Part shown: positions 38,894-49,382 of the stretch, piece by piece
Numbering within the stretch: position 1 is the first letter of the stretch
Layout: every line of letters begins with the position of its first letter
DNA from: Alloyangia mangrovi
Lineage (GTDB): Bacteria > Pseudomonadota > Alphaproteobacteria > Rhodobacterales > Rhodobacteraceae
Reading direction: 5' to 3'
NCBI RefSeq assembly: GCF_002300555.2
Contig: NZ_NTHN02000008.1
Location: forward strand, 62,001-126,000
Length of the DNA stretch: 64,000 nt
Position numbers and translations under genes: made by a program
The notes under the pieces: model-generated
What the model saw: the letters and a program-made list of their open reading frames with translations, nothing else
The model's database searches: none
Told to the model about the DNA's origin: nothing

Positions 38894-41053
38894 TCAGCCG
38901 AAGTAGGCGCCGAAGCTGCCGCGGTAGGCTGCGGCCAGCTCCGTGAGCGGGGCCTCGCTGCCACCGAAGCGGACTGTGTCGCCGGTGAATTTGCCGACGG
39001 TGGCGAGGGTGACGCCCGCCGCGGAGGCCGCGCTCATCAGCGCCTCGGCGGCGTCGAAGTTGCAGGCGATCAGGTAACGGGCCTGGTCCTCGCCGAAGAG
39101 CGTGGGGGTGTCCGCCGCGTCGATGTGCACGCCGACGCCCGAGGCCTCGGCCATCTCGAAGGCGGCCATGGCGAGGCCACCGTCCGAGAGGTCGCAGCAG
39201 CTGCGGATGAGGTCGCGGTTGGCGAGGATGAACTCGCCGTTGCGGCGCTCGGCGTCGAGGTCGACCGCCGGGGCGTCGCCTTCCTCGCGGTTGAACACCT
39301 CTGCGAGCAGGGCGGACTGGCCGAGGTGGCCCTTGGTCTCGCCGACGAGCAGCGCAATGTGTCCGTCGCGGGCATAGCCGAGGATCGGCTCTTCGCCGGC
39401 CGCGATCAGCCCCACGGCGCCGATGGTCGGCGTCGGCAGGATCGGCTCGCCGTCGGTCTCGTTGTAGAGCGAGACGTTGCCCGAGACGATCGGCGTGTCG
39501 AGCGCGAGGCAGGCCGCGCCGATGCCGTCGATGGCGCCGACGAACTGGCCCATGATCTCGGGCTTCTCAGGGTTGCCGAAGTTCATGTTGTCGGTGGTCG
39601 CCAGCGGGCGGGCACCGACCGAGACGAGGTTGCGATAGGCTTCCGCCACCGCCTGCTTGCCGCCCTCGACCGGGTTGGCGCGCACGTAGCGCGGCGTCAC
39701 GTCCGAAGTGAAGGCCAGCTTCTTGTCGGTGCCATGCACGCGGATTACACCGGCGCCGAAGCCGGGGATGCGCACGGTGTCGGCCATGACCTGGCTGTCG
39801 TACTGCTCGTAGACCCACTCGCGCGAGCAGTAGTTCGGCGAGGAGAGCAGCGCCTTCAGCCCGTCGATCGGATCGACGCCCGGGACGTCGGCCAGCGGCG
39901 CGGCGGCGGGGGTGGCGACCCAGGGGCGGTCATACTCGGGCGCGGTGCCCGACAGCGCCTTGAGCGGCAGGTCGGCCTTCACCTCGCCGTTCAGCACGAT
40001 GAGGAAGCGGTCCTCGGCGATGGTCTCGCCGACGATGGCGAAGTCGAGGTCCCACTTGTCGAAGACGGCCTTCGCCTCGGCTTCCTTGGCCGGGTCGAGC
40101 ACCATGAGCATGCGCTCCTGGCTCTCCGAGAGCATCATCTCGTAGGCGGTCATGTTCTTTTCGCGCACCGGCACCTTCTCGAGGTCGAGGCGCACGCCGA
40201 GGTTGCCCTTGTCGCCCATTTCCACGGCCGAGCAGGTCAGGCCCGCAGCGCCCATGTCCTGGATCGAGATCACCGCACCGGTCTGCATCAACTCGAGGCA
40301 GGCCTCCATCAGACGCTTCTCGGTGAAGGGATCGCCGACCTGAACGGTGGGGCGCTTCTCTTCGATGGTCTCGTCGAATTCCGCCGAGGCCATGGTCGCG
40401 CCGCCGACGCCGTCACGGCCGGTCTTGGCACCGAGGTAGACCACCGGGCGGCCGACGCCCGAGGCGGCGGAGTAGAAGATGCTGTCGGTGTCCGCGAGGC
40501 CCGCCGCGAAGGCGTTGACCAGGCAGTTACCGTTGTAGGCGGGATGGAAGCGTACCTCGCCGCCGACCGTCGGCACGCCGAAGCAGTTGCCGTAGCCGCC
40601 GACGCCCTCGACGACGCCATGCACGAGTTGGCGGGTCTTGGGGTGGTCCTTTTCGCCGAACGACAGCGCGTTCATCGCCGCAATCGGGCGGGCGCCCATG
40701 GTGAAGACGTCACGCAGGATGCCGCCCACGCCCGTCGCCGCGCCCTGGTAAGGCTCGATGTAGGAGGGGTGGTTGTGGCTTTCCATCTTGAAGATGACCG
40801 CCTGGCCGTCGCCAATATCGACGACGCCGGCGTTCTCGCCCGGGCCGCAGATGACCTGCGGACCCTTGGTCGGCAGCTTGCGCAGGTGGATCTTCGAGCT
40901 CTTGTAGGAGCAGTGCTCGTTCCACATCGCCGAGAAGATCCCCAGCTCGGTGAACGTCGGCTCGCGGCCGATGATCTGCAGGATCCGCTCGTATTCGTCG
41001 GGCTTGATCCCGTGGGCGGCGATGAGCTCTTCGGTGATGGACGGTTCCTGCAT
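38894..41053 (-). CDS. purL: Phosphoribosylformylglycinamidine synthase subunit PurL
   Basis: 719 residues, the normal size of the small PurL used with separate PurQ and PurS. It converts FGAR to FGAM in purine synthesis. Features: [80 protein letters not shown], the Mg-ATP site region [18 protein letters not shown] and [17 protein letters not shown]. No other pur genes are in the window. Confidence 0.97.
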   Translation of the reverse strand: MQEPSITEELIAAHGIKPDEYERILQIIGREPTFTELGIFSAMWNEHCSYKSSKIHLRKLPTKGPQVICGPGENAGVVDIGDGQAVIFKMESHNHPSYIEPYQGAATGVGGILRDVFTMGARPIAAMNALSFGEKDHPKTRQLVHGVVEGVGGYGNCFGVPTVGGEVRFHPAYNGNCLVNAFAAGLADTDSIFYSAASGVGRPVVYLGAKTGRDGVGGATMASAEFDETIEEKRPTVQVGDPFTEKRLMEACLELMQTGAVISIQDMGAAGLTCSAVEMGDKGNLGVRLDLEKVPVREKNMTAYEMMLSESQERMLMVLDPAKEAEAKAVFDKWDLDFAIVGETIAEDRFLIVLNGEVKADLPLKALSGTAPEYDRPWVATPAAAPLADVPGVDPIDGLKALLSSPNYCSREWVYEQYDSQVMADTVRIPGFGAGVIRVHGTDKKLAFTSDVTPRYVRANPVEGGKQAVAEAYRNLVSVGARPLATTDNMNFGNPEKPEIMGQFVGAIDGIGAACLALDTPIVSGNVSLYNETDGEPILPTPTIGAVGLIAAGEEPILGYARDGHIALLVGETKGHLGQSALLAEVFNREEGDAPAVDLDAERRNGEFILANRDLIRSCCDLSDGGLAMAAFEMAEASGVGVHIDAADTPTLFGEDQARYLIACNFDAAEALMSAASAAGVTLATVGKFTGDTVRFGGSEAPLTELAAAYRGSFGAYFG

Positions 41054-41116
41054 CCTGACTCCCCTTAGCGTGGTTGGGGGCTCTTTAAGGCAAGGGCGGC
41101 AAAGGGGGAAGAGGGG

Positions 41117-41977
41117 TCAGGGCCTGCGGGCGGTCACAAGGTTCATTCTTGCGGGCACTTTGGCCCCTTCGGATGCCTCAAAAGGCGCGAAGGCGGTGTG
41201 GATGCCATCCTGAATGGCCTGCGCCTGCGCCTCGGTGGCGCCCATGTCGCGCATGTGCCGCACCGCGGGGCCGACCCGGGTGGCCAGATCGGCGGCCTTC
41301 ATACCCCGCGGCAGACGCAGCTCGGCGGCGACGGTTTCCATGGCGATGTCGGCAAACCCCGCGCTGGCGAGAATGCCTCGCACCCGTTCGGGGTCGCGGA
41401 ATGCCATGGGGCCGGGGGCATCGGGATCTCCGGGGGCGGCCGGGCCGAGATGATCGACCGCGACCTTCATCGGCAGGTCAAACCACGGGTTTTCCTCGCG
41501 CGCACGCCAGCAGATGAAGGCGAGCCTGCCTCCGGGGCGGAGAAACCGCAGGATATTGGCGAAAGCGGCCACGGGGTCGGCAAAGAACATCACCCCCATG
41601 CGCGACATGCACAGGTCGGCGGGCTGCTCCGGCTCCCAGACCTGAACATCGGTATGGATGAACTCGGGGCGGAGCCCCTCGAGCCCTGCAGCCCGGGTGC
41701 GCGCCACCTCGAGCAACGTGCTGGAGACGTCGAGCCCGGTGACATGGCCGTCGGGGCCGACCGCCTCGGCCAGCGCCAGCGTCGTTGCACCGGCACCGCA
41801 GCCCAGATCGATGACCCTCTCTCCGGGCCGCGGGGCGGCGGCCGCCAGCACCAGTTCGGAGAGATCGGCGTGCAGCGTGTCGAGTTCCTCGCGCAGGGTG
41901 ACCCAGTTGAGGCCGGGGCCCTCGGTCCAGAAGGTCTGTTGCGCCGCGTTGTCCGGGGAAATCTCGTCTGCTGCCAT
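41117..41977 (-). CDS. SAM-dependent class I methyltransferase
   Basis: 286 residues from the ATG at 41977, with GGAGGATG upstream on the minus strand. The SAM-binding motif is VIDLGCGAGATTLALAEAV, followed by GLDVSSTLLEVARTRA and the FADPVAAFANILRFLRPGGR motif typical of UbiE/COQ5-like methyltransferases. The N-terminal QQTFWTEGPGLNWV segment is shared with this subgroup. Substrate is unknown. It ends 64 bases after the purL start. Confidence 0.9.
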   Translation of the reverse strand: MAADEISPDNAAQQTFWTEGPGLNWVTLREELDTLHADLSELVLAAAAPRPGERVIDLGCGAGATTLALAEAVGPDGHVTGLDVSSTLLEVARTRAAGLEGLRPEFIHTDVQVWEPEQPADLCMSRMGVMFFADPVAAFANILRFLRPGGRLAFICWRAREENPWFDLPMKVAVDHLGPAAPGDPDAPGPMAFRDPERVRGILASAGFADIAMETVAAELRLPRGMKAADLATRVGPAVRHMRDMGATEAQAQAIQDGIHTAFAPFEASEGAKVPARMNLVTARRP

Positions 41978-42049
41978 GTCATCCTCCCTGCCTTGGGGGA
42001 AGGTTAGTGCAGGCCACCGTCCTGCCCAAGCAAGCTCTGGCGCGTCGGC

Positions 42050-42132
42050 AAAAAAAAAGGCCGAGCACAAAGCTCGGCCGAAGTCCAACAGGGAGGTTGA
42101 AGATGACGCGCACGAGGGCGCTTCAAGCTTCG
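42050..42132 (-). ncRNA. Candidate small RNA with strong terminator and exposed CCUCC motif
   Basis: On the minus strand a promoter-like pair TTGATC / ATATTC (plus-strand GATCAA 42162-42167 and GAATAT 42139-42144) has 17-base spacing. About 50 bases later a perfect GGCCGAGC/GCTCGGCC hairpin (42059-42079) is followed by nine T (42050-42058). The expected transcript of about 80 bases contains CAACCTCCCTG, an anti-ribosome-binding-site motif. It could also be an attenuator in the leader of the methyltransferase gene, whose start lies 73 bases downstream. Confidence 0.5.
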
Positions 42133-42237
42133 TGTGCTGAATATGTGATCAGTCTTGAGTCGATCAAGGGAAGAAACGGTCTCAATCGGACATTGCTGCC
42201 ATGCGCTGTTTGCATGGCGCCTGTTTTTTGGGCGCCG

Positions 42238-43143
42238 TCAGTCGGCGCCCATTGCCTTGAGCTGCCGCCGGTGCGCGAAGATCTCGTCCTGCACGAAGTC
42301 GCGGAAAGCAGTTACCCGCTTGGAATGGCGCAATTCTTCGGGGTAGGCGAGGAACACCGGCACCTCGTTGCTCTCGACGTCGGGCAGCACCCGCACCACA
42401 TGCGGGAAATCCTCGATGATGTAGTCGGGCAGCACGCCGATGCCGAGATTGGCGATCACCGCCTGCAGCACCCCGAAGTAGTTGTTCACCGTGAGACCTG
42501 TGCGGATGTCATAGGTGAGCAGCTTCTGCACCAGCGCCTTGCCCGAGAGCACCTGCGCCGAGTTGGGATTCTGGCAGATCAGCCGGTGCGAGGAGAGATC
42601 CTCGAGCGACTCGGGCAGGCCGTTCGCCTCGAGATAGGCGGGCGAGGCGTACATCCGCATGCGGATCGACATCAGCCGCTTGCGGATCAGGTCCGCCTGG
42701 CTGGGCTCCTTCATGCGGATCGCCACGTCGGCCTCGCGCATCGGCAGGTCAAGCACCCGCTCCTCGAGCATCAGGTCGATCTTCAGATCGGGGAACTTCT
42801 CGTAGAGCTTGGTCAGCCGCGGCGCGAGCCAGAGCACGCCGAAGCCATGGGTCGTGGTGACCTTGAGTTCGCCGAAGACCTCTTCCTCGCTGTCGCGGAT
42901 GCGCGCGGTGGCGCTGTCGATGCGCTTCACCATGGCGGCGGTCGCGTCGAACAGCAGCTCCCCCTGCTCGGTGAGAATCAGTCCCCGGGCATGACGGTGG
43001 AAAAGAGTGGTATCCAGCGCCTCTTCGAGCGCCCGGATTTGCCGTGACACGGCGGATTGCGACAGATGCAGCGCATCTCCCGCATGAGTCAGACTGCCCG
43101 CATCCGCGACAGCGTGAAAGATCCTGAGCTTATCCCAATCCAT
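42238..43143 (-). CDS. LysR-type transcriptional regulator
   Basis: 301 residues. The N-terminal winged helix (FHAVADAGSLTHAGDALHLS, then QSAVSRQIRALEEALDTTLF) is followed by HRHARGLILTEQGELLFDAT and a type-2 periplasmic-binding-like effector domain. It is divergently placed from the 2-oxoacid:ferredoxin oxidoreductase gene 165 bases away and may control it; that is inference from the divergent layout typical of LysR regulators. Confidence 0.93.
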   Translation of the reverse strand: MDWDKLRIFHAVADAGSLTHAGDALHLSQSAVSRQIRALEEALDTTLFHRHARGLILTEQGELLFDATAAMVKRIDSATARIRDSEEEVFGELKVTTTHGFGVLWLAPRLTKLYEKFPDLKIDLMLEERVLDLPMREADVAIRMKEPSQADLIRKRLMSIRMRMYASPAYLEANGLPESLEDLSSHRLICQNPNSAQVLSGKALVQKLLTYDIRTGLTVNNYFGVLQAVIANLGIGVLPDYIIEDFPHVVRVLPDVESNEVPVFLAYPEELRHSKRVTAFRDFVQDEIFAHRRQLKAMGAD

Positions 43144-43217
43144 GGCGGCATCTTATTCAACTTTGGCGCCCTGTATACGACAGGAACGATTAACGGGAAC
43201 ACATCTTAGCCGAGTGT

Positions 43218-43239
43218 GGGAAAATCACGAAAATTTCCC
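43218..43239. promoter_or_regulatory. Inverted repeat between divergent LysR and oxidoreductase genes
   Basis: GGGAAA (43218-43223) and TTTCCC (43234-43239) flank 10 bases. It lies in the 165-base shared promoter region and may be a regulator site. Confidence 0.35.
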
Positions 43240-43308
43240 TATCCGGGTCAGCATGTGTGACCTATCATGGTGCATGGCTGCAAGCACTATGAGCGATGGG
43301 AGGCGCGC

Positions 43309-46300
43309 ATGAGCAAGCAAGCAATTTCCCTGCAGGACAGGTTTGATTTAAACAAGAATTCCGTCCTTTTGAATGGGACACAGGCGCTGGTTCGCCTGAT
43401 GCTGATGCAAAAAGAGCGCGATCGTGCCGCCGGGTTGCATACGGCGGGTTACGTGACGGGCTATCGCGGCTCTCCGCTGGGCGCCGTCGACATCCAGATG
43501 AAGCGCGCCGGAAAGCTGCTGACCGAGAATGACATCCTCTTCCAGGAAGGGCTGAACGAGGATCTCGCTGCCACGGCGCTCTGGGGCGCGCAACAGGCAG
43601 AGTTGCGCGGCGAGGGCAAGTACGATGGGGTCTTCGGGCTCTGGTACGGCAAGGGCCCCGGCGTCGACCGCTCGGGCGACGTGATGCGGCACGCCAATAT
43701 GGCGGGCACCTCGAAGCACGGCGGCGTGCTCATGGCCATGGGCGACGACCACACCGGCGAAAGCTCGACGGTGCTGCACCAGTCCGAATGGGCGCTGGTG
43801 GATGCCTACATGCCCGTGGTTTCGCCCGCAGGCGTGCAGGAAGTGCTGGATTTCGGCATCTACGGTTTTGCGCTGTCGCGCTTCTCGGGCCTATGGGTCG
43901 GCCTCAAGACCATGAAGGACACGGTCGAGGCCACCGCCGTCGTCGATGGCCGCCCGGACCGCATGTCTTTGGTGATGCCGGAGTTCCTGATGCCCGAGGG
44001 CGGGCTCAACATCCGCCTCGGCGACACCCCGCACGCGCAGGAAGCGCGGATGATCGACTTCAAGCGCTTCGCCGCCGAGGCCTTCTCGCATGCCAACAGG
44101 ATGGACAAGCGCGTCTGGGGCAAGCCCGGGGCCAAGATCGGCCTTGTCGCGGCGGGCAAGAACTGGCTCGACCTGCAGCACGCCATGTCGCTGCTGAACA
44201 TCGACGAGGCGGAGGCCGAGCGTCTGGGGATCACCACCTACAAGGTGGGCCAGACCTTCCCGCTGGACATGAAGGGCTTCCACGACTGGGCCGAGGGGCT
44301 CGAGCTGATCGTCATCGTCGAGGAAAAGCGCAAGCTGATCGAGGTGCAGGTCAAGGAGGCGATCTTCGACGACCGTCGGGGCCGCCGGGTCTACGGCTGG
44401 TACAAGGGCGGGGCAGGCGGCATGCACCGCGAAGAACTGTTCCCCACCCGCGGCGCGCTCGATCCGGTGTGGATCGCGCAGAAGCTCGGCGAGATCTTCG
44501 TCGAGGAGGGCCGCGGCACCGAGGGCATCAAGGCCGGGCTGACAGCGCTCGACGAGGCGCGCAAGGCGGACAATGCCCCCGATCTCGCCGCGCGGCTGCC
44601 CTATTTCTGCTCGGGCTGCCCGCACAACACCTCGACCAAGGTGCCCGAGGGCTCGCGCGCCTATGCCGGGATCGGCTGCCACTACATGGTGCAATGGATG
44701 GACCGCAGCACCACCGGCTTCACCCACATGGGCGGCGAGGGGGTCAACTGGGTCGGCGAGGCGCCCTTCTCCAAGCGCAGCCACGTCTTCCAGAACCTCG
44801 GCGACGGCACCTACAACCACTCCGGCTCGCTGGCGATCCGCGCCGCGCTCGCCGCGGGCACCAACATCACCTACAAGATCCTCTACAATGACGCCGTCGC
44901 CATGACCGGCGGCCAGCCCAACGAGGGCGGGCTGACGGCCGACCGCATCGCGCGCGAGCTCAAGGCCATGGGCGTCGAGCACCTTGCCGTGGTCTACGAC
45001 GAGAAAGAGGAGGTGAACTTCGACCTCTTCCCCGGCGGCATCGAAAAGTTCGAGCGTTCGGAAATGAATGCGGTGCAGAAGCGCTTCGAGAAGATCGGTG
45101 GCGTCTCGGTCATCCTTTATATCCAGACCTGTGCGGCCGAGAAGCGCCGCCGTCGCAAGAAGGGCACCTTCCCGGACCCCGACAAGCGGGTGTTCATCAA
45201 CACCGATGTCTGCGAGGGCTGCGGCGATTGCGGTGTGCAGTCGAACTGCGTCTCGATCGTCCCCGCCGAGACCGAGCTTGGCCGCAAGCGCGCCATCGAC
45301 CAGTCGAGCTGCAACAAGGACTATTCCTGCCTCAAGGGGTTCTGCCCCTCCTTCGTCACCCTCGAGGGCGCGAAGATGCGCAAGGGCGAAACTACCGATC
45401 TCGACCTGCCGCACCTGCCGCAGCCGCAGCTGCCGCAGATCGACAAGACGCACAACGTGGTGATCACCGGCGTCGGCGGCACCGGGGTTGTCACGGTCGG
45501 CGCAGTGCTGGCGCAGGCGGCGCAGATCGCCGGCATGGGCGCGGGCATGATGGAGATGGCGGGCCTCGCCCAGAAGGGCGGCGCGGTGCACATCCACCTG
45601 CGGCTGGCCATGCGCCCCGAGGACATCTCGGCGGTGCGCGTGGCGACGGGCGAGGCCGATGCGCTGATCGGCGGCGATCTGGTGGTCAGCGCCGGGGCCA
45701 AGACCCTCGGCCTCACAAAGCGCGGTCGCACCGGCGCCGTGGTCAACGGGCACGAAATCATCACCGGCGAGTTCACCCGCAACACCGAGTTCCAGCTGCC
45801 TTTCGACCAGCTGCGCGTGGCGCTCGCGGCGCGGATGCAGGACCGGCTGGCGATCTTCGATGCAACCGAGCTGGCGCGCATCACCATGGGCGACTCGATC
45901 TTCTCGAACATGATGATCCTCGGCGCCGCCTGGCAGCAGGGGCTGCTGCCGCTGCCGCATGACGCCATCGAGGAGGCGATCCGCCTCAACGGCGCGGCGG
46001 TCGAGCGCAACCTGCGGGCCTTCGAGATCGGCCGCTGGGCGGTGCTCCACCCCGCCGAGGCGGCGGCGCTGATCACCCCCAGGGTGACCCCGAAGCCGAA
46101 GTCTCTGGAAGAGAAGATCACCTTCCGCGCCGACCACCTCGCGGTCTACCAGAACAAGCGGCTGGCGAAGAAATACCGTGCCCTGCTGGACGGCATAACC
46201 GACAAGCGCCTGCGCGAGGCGGTGGCCAGGGGCTATCACAAGCTGCTCGCCTACAAGGACGAGTACGAGGTGGCCCGCATGCATCTCGAAACCCGCAAAA

Positions 46301-46728
46301 AGGCCGAAGAGACCTTCGAGCCCGGCTTCGCGATGAGCTTCCATCTCGCCCCGCCGATGCTCTCCAAGGAAGGCTCCGACGGGCGACCGCAGAAGAAGAC
46401 CTACGGCGAGGGCATGCTGAAGGCCTTCGGCTTGCTGGCCAGGCTGAAATGGCTGCGCGGCACCGCGCTCGACCCCTTCGGCCGCACGGCGGAGCGGAAG
46501 ATGGAACGCGCGCTCATCGCGCAGTACGAGCGCGACATGGCCGAGCTGCTGCCCAAGGTGACGCCCGAAACCCTCGACGCCACCATCGCGCTGGCCGAGC
46601 TTCCGCTGCAGATCCGCGGCTATGGCCCGGTGAAGGAGAAGGCCGAACGCGCCGCCGCCAAGCGCCGCGAGGAGCTCCTCGCGGCCATCCGCGCCGGCGG
46701 CAGCCCCATGGCCCGGGCCGCCGAATAG
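43309..46728 (+). CDS. Indolepyruvate ferredoxin oxidoreductase, fused subunits
   Basis: 1139 residues from the ATG at 43309, preceded by GGGAGG. It oxidises aryl-2-oxoacids such as indolepyruvate to acyl-CoA and reduces ferredoxin. The N-terminal part ([20 protein letters not shown]) is the pyrimidine domain, [20 protein letters not shown] begins the TPP-binding domain, [13 protein letters not shown] is a cluster site at about residues 641-653, and the C-terminal gamma-type domain carries [20 protein letters not shown]. The fused alpha-beta form is common in Proteobacteria. A LysR gene is divergent upstream. Confidence 0.92.
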   Translation: MSKQAISLQDRFDLNKNSVLLNGTQALVRLMLMQKERDRAAGLHTAGYVTGYRGSPLGAVDIQMKRAGKLLTENDILFQEGLNEDLAATALWGAQQAELRGEGKYDGVFGLWYGKGPGVDRSGDVMRHANMAGTSKHGGVLMAMGDDHTGESSTVLHQSEWALVDAYMPVVSPAGVQEVLDFGIYGFALSRFSGLWVGLKTMKDTVEATAVVDGRPDRMSLVMPEFLMPEGGLNIRLGDTPHAQEARMIDFKRFAAEAFSHANRMDKRVWGKPGAKIGLVAAGKNWLDLQHAMSLLNIDEAEAERLGITTYKVGQTFPLDMKGFHDWAEGLELIVIVEEKRKLIEVQVKEAIFDDRRGRRVYGWYKGGAGGMHREELFPTRGALDPVWIAQKLGEIFVEEGRGTEGIKAGLTALDEARKADNAPDLAARLPYFCSGCPHNTSTKVPEGSRAYAGIGCHYMVQWMDRSTTGFTHMGGEGVNWVGEAPFSKRSHVFQNLGDGTYNHSGSLAIRAALAAGTNITYKILYNDAVAMTGGQPNEGGLTADRIARELKAMGVEHLAVVYDEKEEVNFDLFPGGIEKFERSEMNAVQKRFEKIGGVSVILYIQTCAAEKRRRRKKGTFPDPDKRVFINTDVCEGCGDCGVQSNCVSIVPAETELGRKRAIDQSSCNKDYSCLKGFCPSFVTLEGAKMRKGETTDLDLPHLPQPQLPQIDKTHNVVITGVGGTGVVTVGAVLAQAAQIAGMGAGMMEMAGLAQKGGAVHIHLRLAMRPEDISAVRVATGEADALIGGDLVVSAGAKTLGLTKRGRTGAVVNGHEIITGEFTRNTEFQLPFDQLRVALAARMQDRLAIFDATELARITMGDSIFSNMMILGAAWQQGLLPLPHDAIEEAIRLNGAAVERNLRAFEIGRWAVLHPAEAAALITPRVTPKPKSLEEKITFRADHLAVYQNKRLAKKYRALLDGITDKRLREAVARGYHKLLAYKDEYEVARMHLETRKKAEETFEPGFAMSFHLAPPMLSKEGSDGRPQKKTYGEGMLKAFGLLARLKWLRGTALDPFGRTAERKMERALIAQYERDMAELLPKVTPETLDATIALAELPLQIRGYGPVKEKAERAAAKRREELLAAIRAGGSPMARAAE

Positions 46729-46748
46729 GCGCGGCGGCCCCGCCGCCC

Positions 46749-46792
46749 TTTCTTCTGGGCAAAATATCCCGGGGGTGCGGGGGCAGCGCCCC
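46749..46792 (+). repeat. Composite intergenic element, copy 2
   Basis: TTTCTTCTGGGC (46749-46760) then AAAATATCCCGGGGG (46761-46775), followed by a GGGGGC-AGC-GCCCC hairpin (to 46792). It lies just after the oxidoreductase stop. The rest of the 256-base gap to murI shows no gene. A mirror-image copy lies beyond murI at 47848. Confidence 0.75.
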
Positions 46793-46984
46793 GTCTCCCG
46801 CGCTCGGGCGGCGGCGGAGCTTGCGCACCTTCGCCGTAGGGCGCAATGGATCTCCTCGCGAAAGCGCCGTAAGACCGGACCCCGGGGCTTCCGCCACGTG
46901 AGTCGGCGGGGTGACATGAGGCAGGTCGGGCAGGTGCCCGGCACGGTGCAGGCCGGGCGTGCGTCCCGGCAAGGAGGGCAGAGA

Positions 46985-47797
46985 ATGGCGGTTGGTGTGT
47001 TCGATTCCGGGCTTGGCGGGCTCACGGTTCTCGACGCGGTGGCGAAGCGGCTGCCCGAGGTGCCCTTCGTCTATTACGCCGACAGCAAGCACGCGCCCTA
47101 CGGCGTGCGCGACGCGGATGACATCTACGATCTGACCACCAGGGCCGTCGCCAACCTCTGGGACGCGGGATGCGATCTGGTGATCCTCGCCTGCAACACG
47201 GCCTCGGCGGCGGCGCTGCGCCGCATGCAGGAGAACGGGCTGCCCAAGGGCAAGCGCGTGCTCGGGGTCTTCGTGCCGCTGATCGAGGCGCTGACCGAAC
47301 GGCAATGGGGTGACAACTCGCCGCCGCGCGAGGTCGCGGTGCAGCATGTCGCGCTCTTTGCCACCCCCGCCACAGTGCGCAGCCGCGCCTTCCAGCGCGA
47401 GCTGGCTTTCCGCGCCATCGGCGTCGACGTCGAGGCGCAGGCCTGCGGCGGGCTGGTCGATGCCATCGAGGAGGGCGACATGATCCTCGCCGAGGCGCTG
47501 GTGCGCAGCCATGTGGACGCGCTCAAGCGCAAGATGCCGCACCCGCAGGCGGCGATCCTCGGCTGCACGCATTACCCGCTGATGCTGGAGGTCTTCCAGG
47601 AGGCGCTTGGCGCCGATGTCACGGTCTACTCGCAGGCGAACCTCGTGGCCTCCTCGCTCGATGACTACCTCAAGCGCCACCCCGACATGCTGGGGACGGG
47701 GACCGAGAGCCGCTTCCTGACCACCGGCGATGCGCGCAAGGTCTCGGTCCATGCGACGCAGTTCCTCAAGCGGCCGCTCAGCTTCGAGGCGGCCTAG
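46985..47797 (+). CDS. murI: Glutamate racemase
   Basis: 270 residues from the ATG at 46985, with AAGGAGG about 8 bases upstream. It makes D-glutamate for peptidoglycan. The two catalytic Cys are in [12 protein letters not shown] and LGCTHYPLM; the N-terminal [14 protein letters not shown] and [11 protein letters not shown] are also typical. It is flanked by inverted copies of the composite intergenic element. Confidence 0.95.
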   Translation: MAVGVFDSGLGGLTVLDAVAKRLPEVPFVYYADSKHAPYGVRDADDIYDLTTRAVANLWDAGCDLVILACNTASAAALRRMQENGLPKGKRVLGVFVPLIEALTERQWGDNSPPREVAVQHVALFATPATVRSRAFQRELAFRAIGVDVEAQACGGLVDAIEEGDMILAEALVRSHVDALKRKMPHPQAAILGCTHYPLMLEVFQEALGADVTVYSQANLVASSLDDYLKRHPDMLGTGTESRFLTTGDARKVSVHATQFLKRPLSFEAA

Positions 47798-47847
47798 GAC
47801 TCTGCGAAGGAACAACGCGGGCGCACCGCCCTCATGCGCAGGTCCGA

Positions 47848-47895
47848 GCGGGGGCGCTGCCCCCGCACCCCCGGGATATTTCCGCCTAGAAGAAA
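47848..47895 (-). repeat. Composite intergenic element, copy 3 (inverted)
   Basis: GCGGGGGC-GCT-GCCCCCGC hairpin (47848-47866) joined to CCCCCGGGATATTT...CTAGAAGAAA (47868-47895), the reverse of copy 2. It lies between murI and ccmE. Confidence 0.75.
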
Positions 47896-48009
47896 GGGGC
47901 GGGAGCGCGGGCGGGGCGCGGCGCGGTGACGCAATTTGATTTGGAGCGGTTCTCTCGGCGCCCTAAGGTGCCATATAGGGAGAACGGCATGCATGTCGGG
48001 GAGAAGACG

Positions 48010-48465
48010 ATGGGTCTCAAATCGCTGAAGAAGCAGCGGCGCATCCAGGTCGTGGCGCTGGCCGCGGTGGCGCTGGTCGTCTCGACCGCGCTGATCGGCT
48101 ACGCCATGCGTGACGGGATCAACTTCTTCCGCTCGCCGAGCCAGGTGGTCGAGGCCCCGCCGTCGCCGAACGAGACCTTCCGCATCGGCGGGCTGGTCGA
48201 GGAAGGCTCGCTGGTGCGCGGGCAGGGCCATGAGATCAGCTTCTCGGTAACCGACGGTGGCGCCTCGGTGCCGGTGGTCTTCGAGGGTGTGCTGCCCGAT
48301 CTCTTCGATGAGAACCAGGGCATGGTCGGCACCGGGCGCTATGTCGACGGCGTGTTCCGGGCGACCGAAATTCTCGCCAAGCACGACGAGACCTACATGC
48401 CGAAAGAGGTGATCGACGCGCTGAAGGAGCAGGGGGTCTACGAGGATCCCAACGCCGGCAGCTGA
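48010..48465 (+). CDS. ccmE: Cytochrome c-type biogenesis heme chaperone CcmE
   Basis: 151 residues from the ATG at 48010, with GGGGAGA upstream; an earlier in-frame ATG at 47989 is less likely. One membrane anchor (VVALAAVALVVSTALIGYAM) is followed by a periplasmic beta-barrel. The heme-binding His125 and Tyr129 are in AKHDETYMPKEV. CcmE takes heme from CcmC and passes it to CcmFH. No other ccm genes are nearby, so the set is split in this genome. Confidence 0.94.
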   Translation: MGLKSLKKQRRIQVVALAAVALVVSTALIGYAMRDGINFFRSPSQVVEAPPSPNETFRIGGLVEEGSLVRGQGHEISFSVTDGGASVPVVFEGVLPDLFDENQGMVGTGRYVDGVFRATEILAKHDETYMPKEVIDALKEQGVYEDPNAGS

Positions 48466-48489
48466 CACCTTTCGCTGATCGCAAGCGCA

Positions 48490-48514
48490 GGGCGTGCCGA
48501 TGGCGCGCCCTTTT
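48490..48514 (+). terminator. Rho-independent terminator after ccmE
   Basis: GGGCGTGCC (48490-48498) and GGCGCGCCC (48502-48510) form a 9-bp stem with one wobble and a 3-base loop, followed by TTTT. It is 24 bases after ccmE. Confidence 0.8.
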
Positions 48515-48625
48515 GCCTTGCGGCTTGCAGCGGGTGCAACCGGGCTGCCCGCTCATGGCGGAGGACATTGCCGCCGCGCGCCGCTAGTCTGGGCTCCCGT
48601 ACCGCGACAAAGCTGAGAGCCCCGG

Positions 48626-49375
48626 ATGACGATCAACGACATGGACGACCTCGAGGGGCTGAAGGACATCGGCCGGATCGTCGCCAACACCCTGCAGGGA
48701 ATGGCGAAGGCGATCGAGCCGGGGATGACGACGCTCGAGCTCGACGAGATCGGCCGCGGGATGCTCGAACGCGAGGGGGCCGAATCCGCACCCGAGACCA
48801 GCTACAATTTCCCGGGTGCCACCTGCATCAGCATCAACGAGGAAATCGCCCATGGCATCCCCGGTCCGAGGGTGATCCAGCGCGGCGATCTGGTGAACAT
48901 CGACGTATCGGCCTCGAAGAACGGCATCTTCGCCGACACCGGCGCGACGTTCCGGGTCGAGCCGGTGAAATCGCCGCTCGACCGGCTCTGCAAGGACGGC
49001 CGGAAGGCGATGCAGATCGGCATCTCGCAGGTCGGCGCGGACCGGCCACTCGCGGGGATCGGCAATGCCATCGGGCGCTTTGCCAGTGAGAAGGGTTATA
49101 CGCTGATCCGCAACCTTGCCAGTCACGGCGTCGGCCACTCGCTGCATGAATACCCCGAGGAAATCCCCACATGGCCCTCGCGTGGCGAGCGGCGGCGGAT
49201 CACCAAGGGACTGGTGCTCACGGTCGAGCCCTTCCTGTCGATGGGCGGGCTCTGGGCCAGCGAGGGCGAGGATGGCTGGACGCTCTATAGCGAGCCCTGC
49301 GCGCCGGTGGTACAATACGAACACACGGTGGTGGCGACCGAGACCGGCGCGCTCGTTGTCACCCAGCCGGGGTGA
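48626..49375 (+). CDS. map: Type I methionine aminopeptidase
   Basis: 249 residues. It removes the initiator Met from new proteins. The metal ligands are recognised in VNIDVSASKNGIFADTGATF (two Asp), NLASHGVGHSLHEYPE (His) and LTVEPFLSMG and VQYEHTVVATE (two Glu). It stands alone after the ccmE terminator and converges with a GNAT gene. Confidence 0.95.
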   Translation: MTINDMDDLEGLKDIGRIVANTLQGMAKAIEPGMTTLELDEIGRGMLEREGAESAPETSYNFPGATCISINEEIAHGIPGPRVIQRGDLVNIDVSASKNGIFADTGATFRVEPVKSPLDRLCKDGRKAMQIGISQVGADRPLAGIGNAIGRFASEKGYTLIRNLASHGVGHSLHEYPEEIPTWPSRGERRRITKGLVLTVEPFLSMGGLWASEGEDGWTLYSEPCAPVVQYEHTVVATETGALVVTQPG

Positions 49376-49382
49376 TCCGGTC

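Noticed and set aside
42195-42240. Terminator for the LysR gene at 42238-43143
   Set aside because: A GGGCGCC-type hairpin is present, but on the minus strand it is followed by A rather than T, so it does not fit a terminator.
42104-43047. Open plus-strand frame beginning with a plausible ribosome-binding site
   Set aside because: It runs antisense through the LysR gene and its composition is typical of a shadow frame; the segment at its start fits a minus-strand small RNA better.
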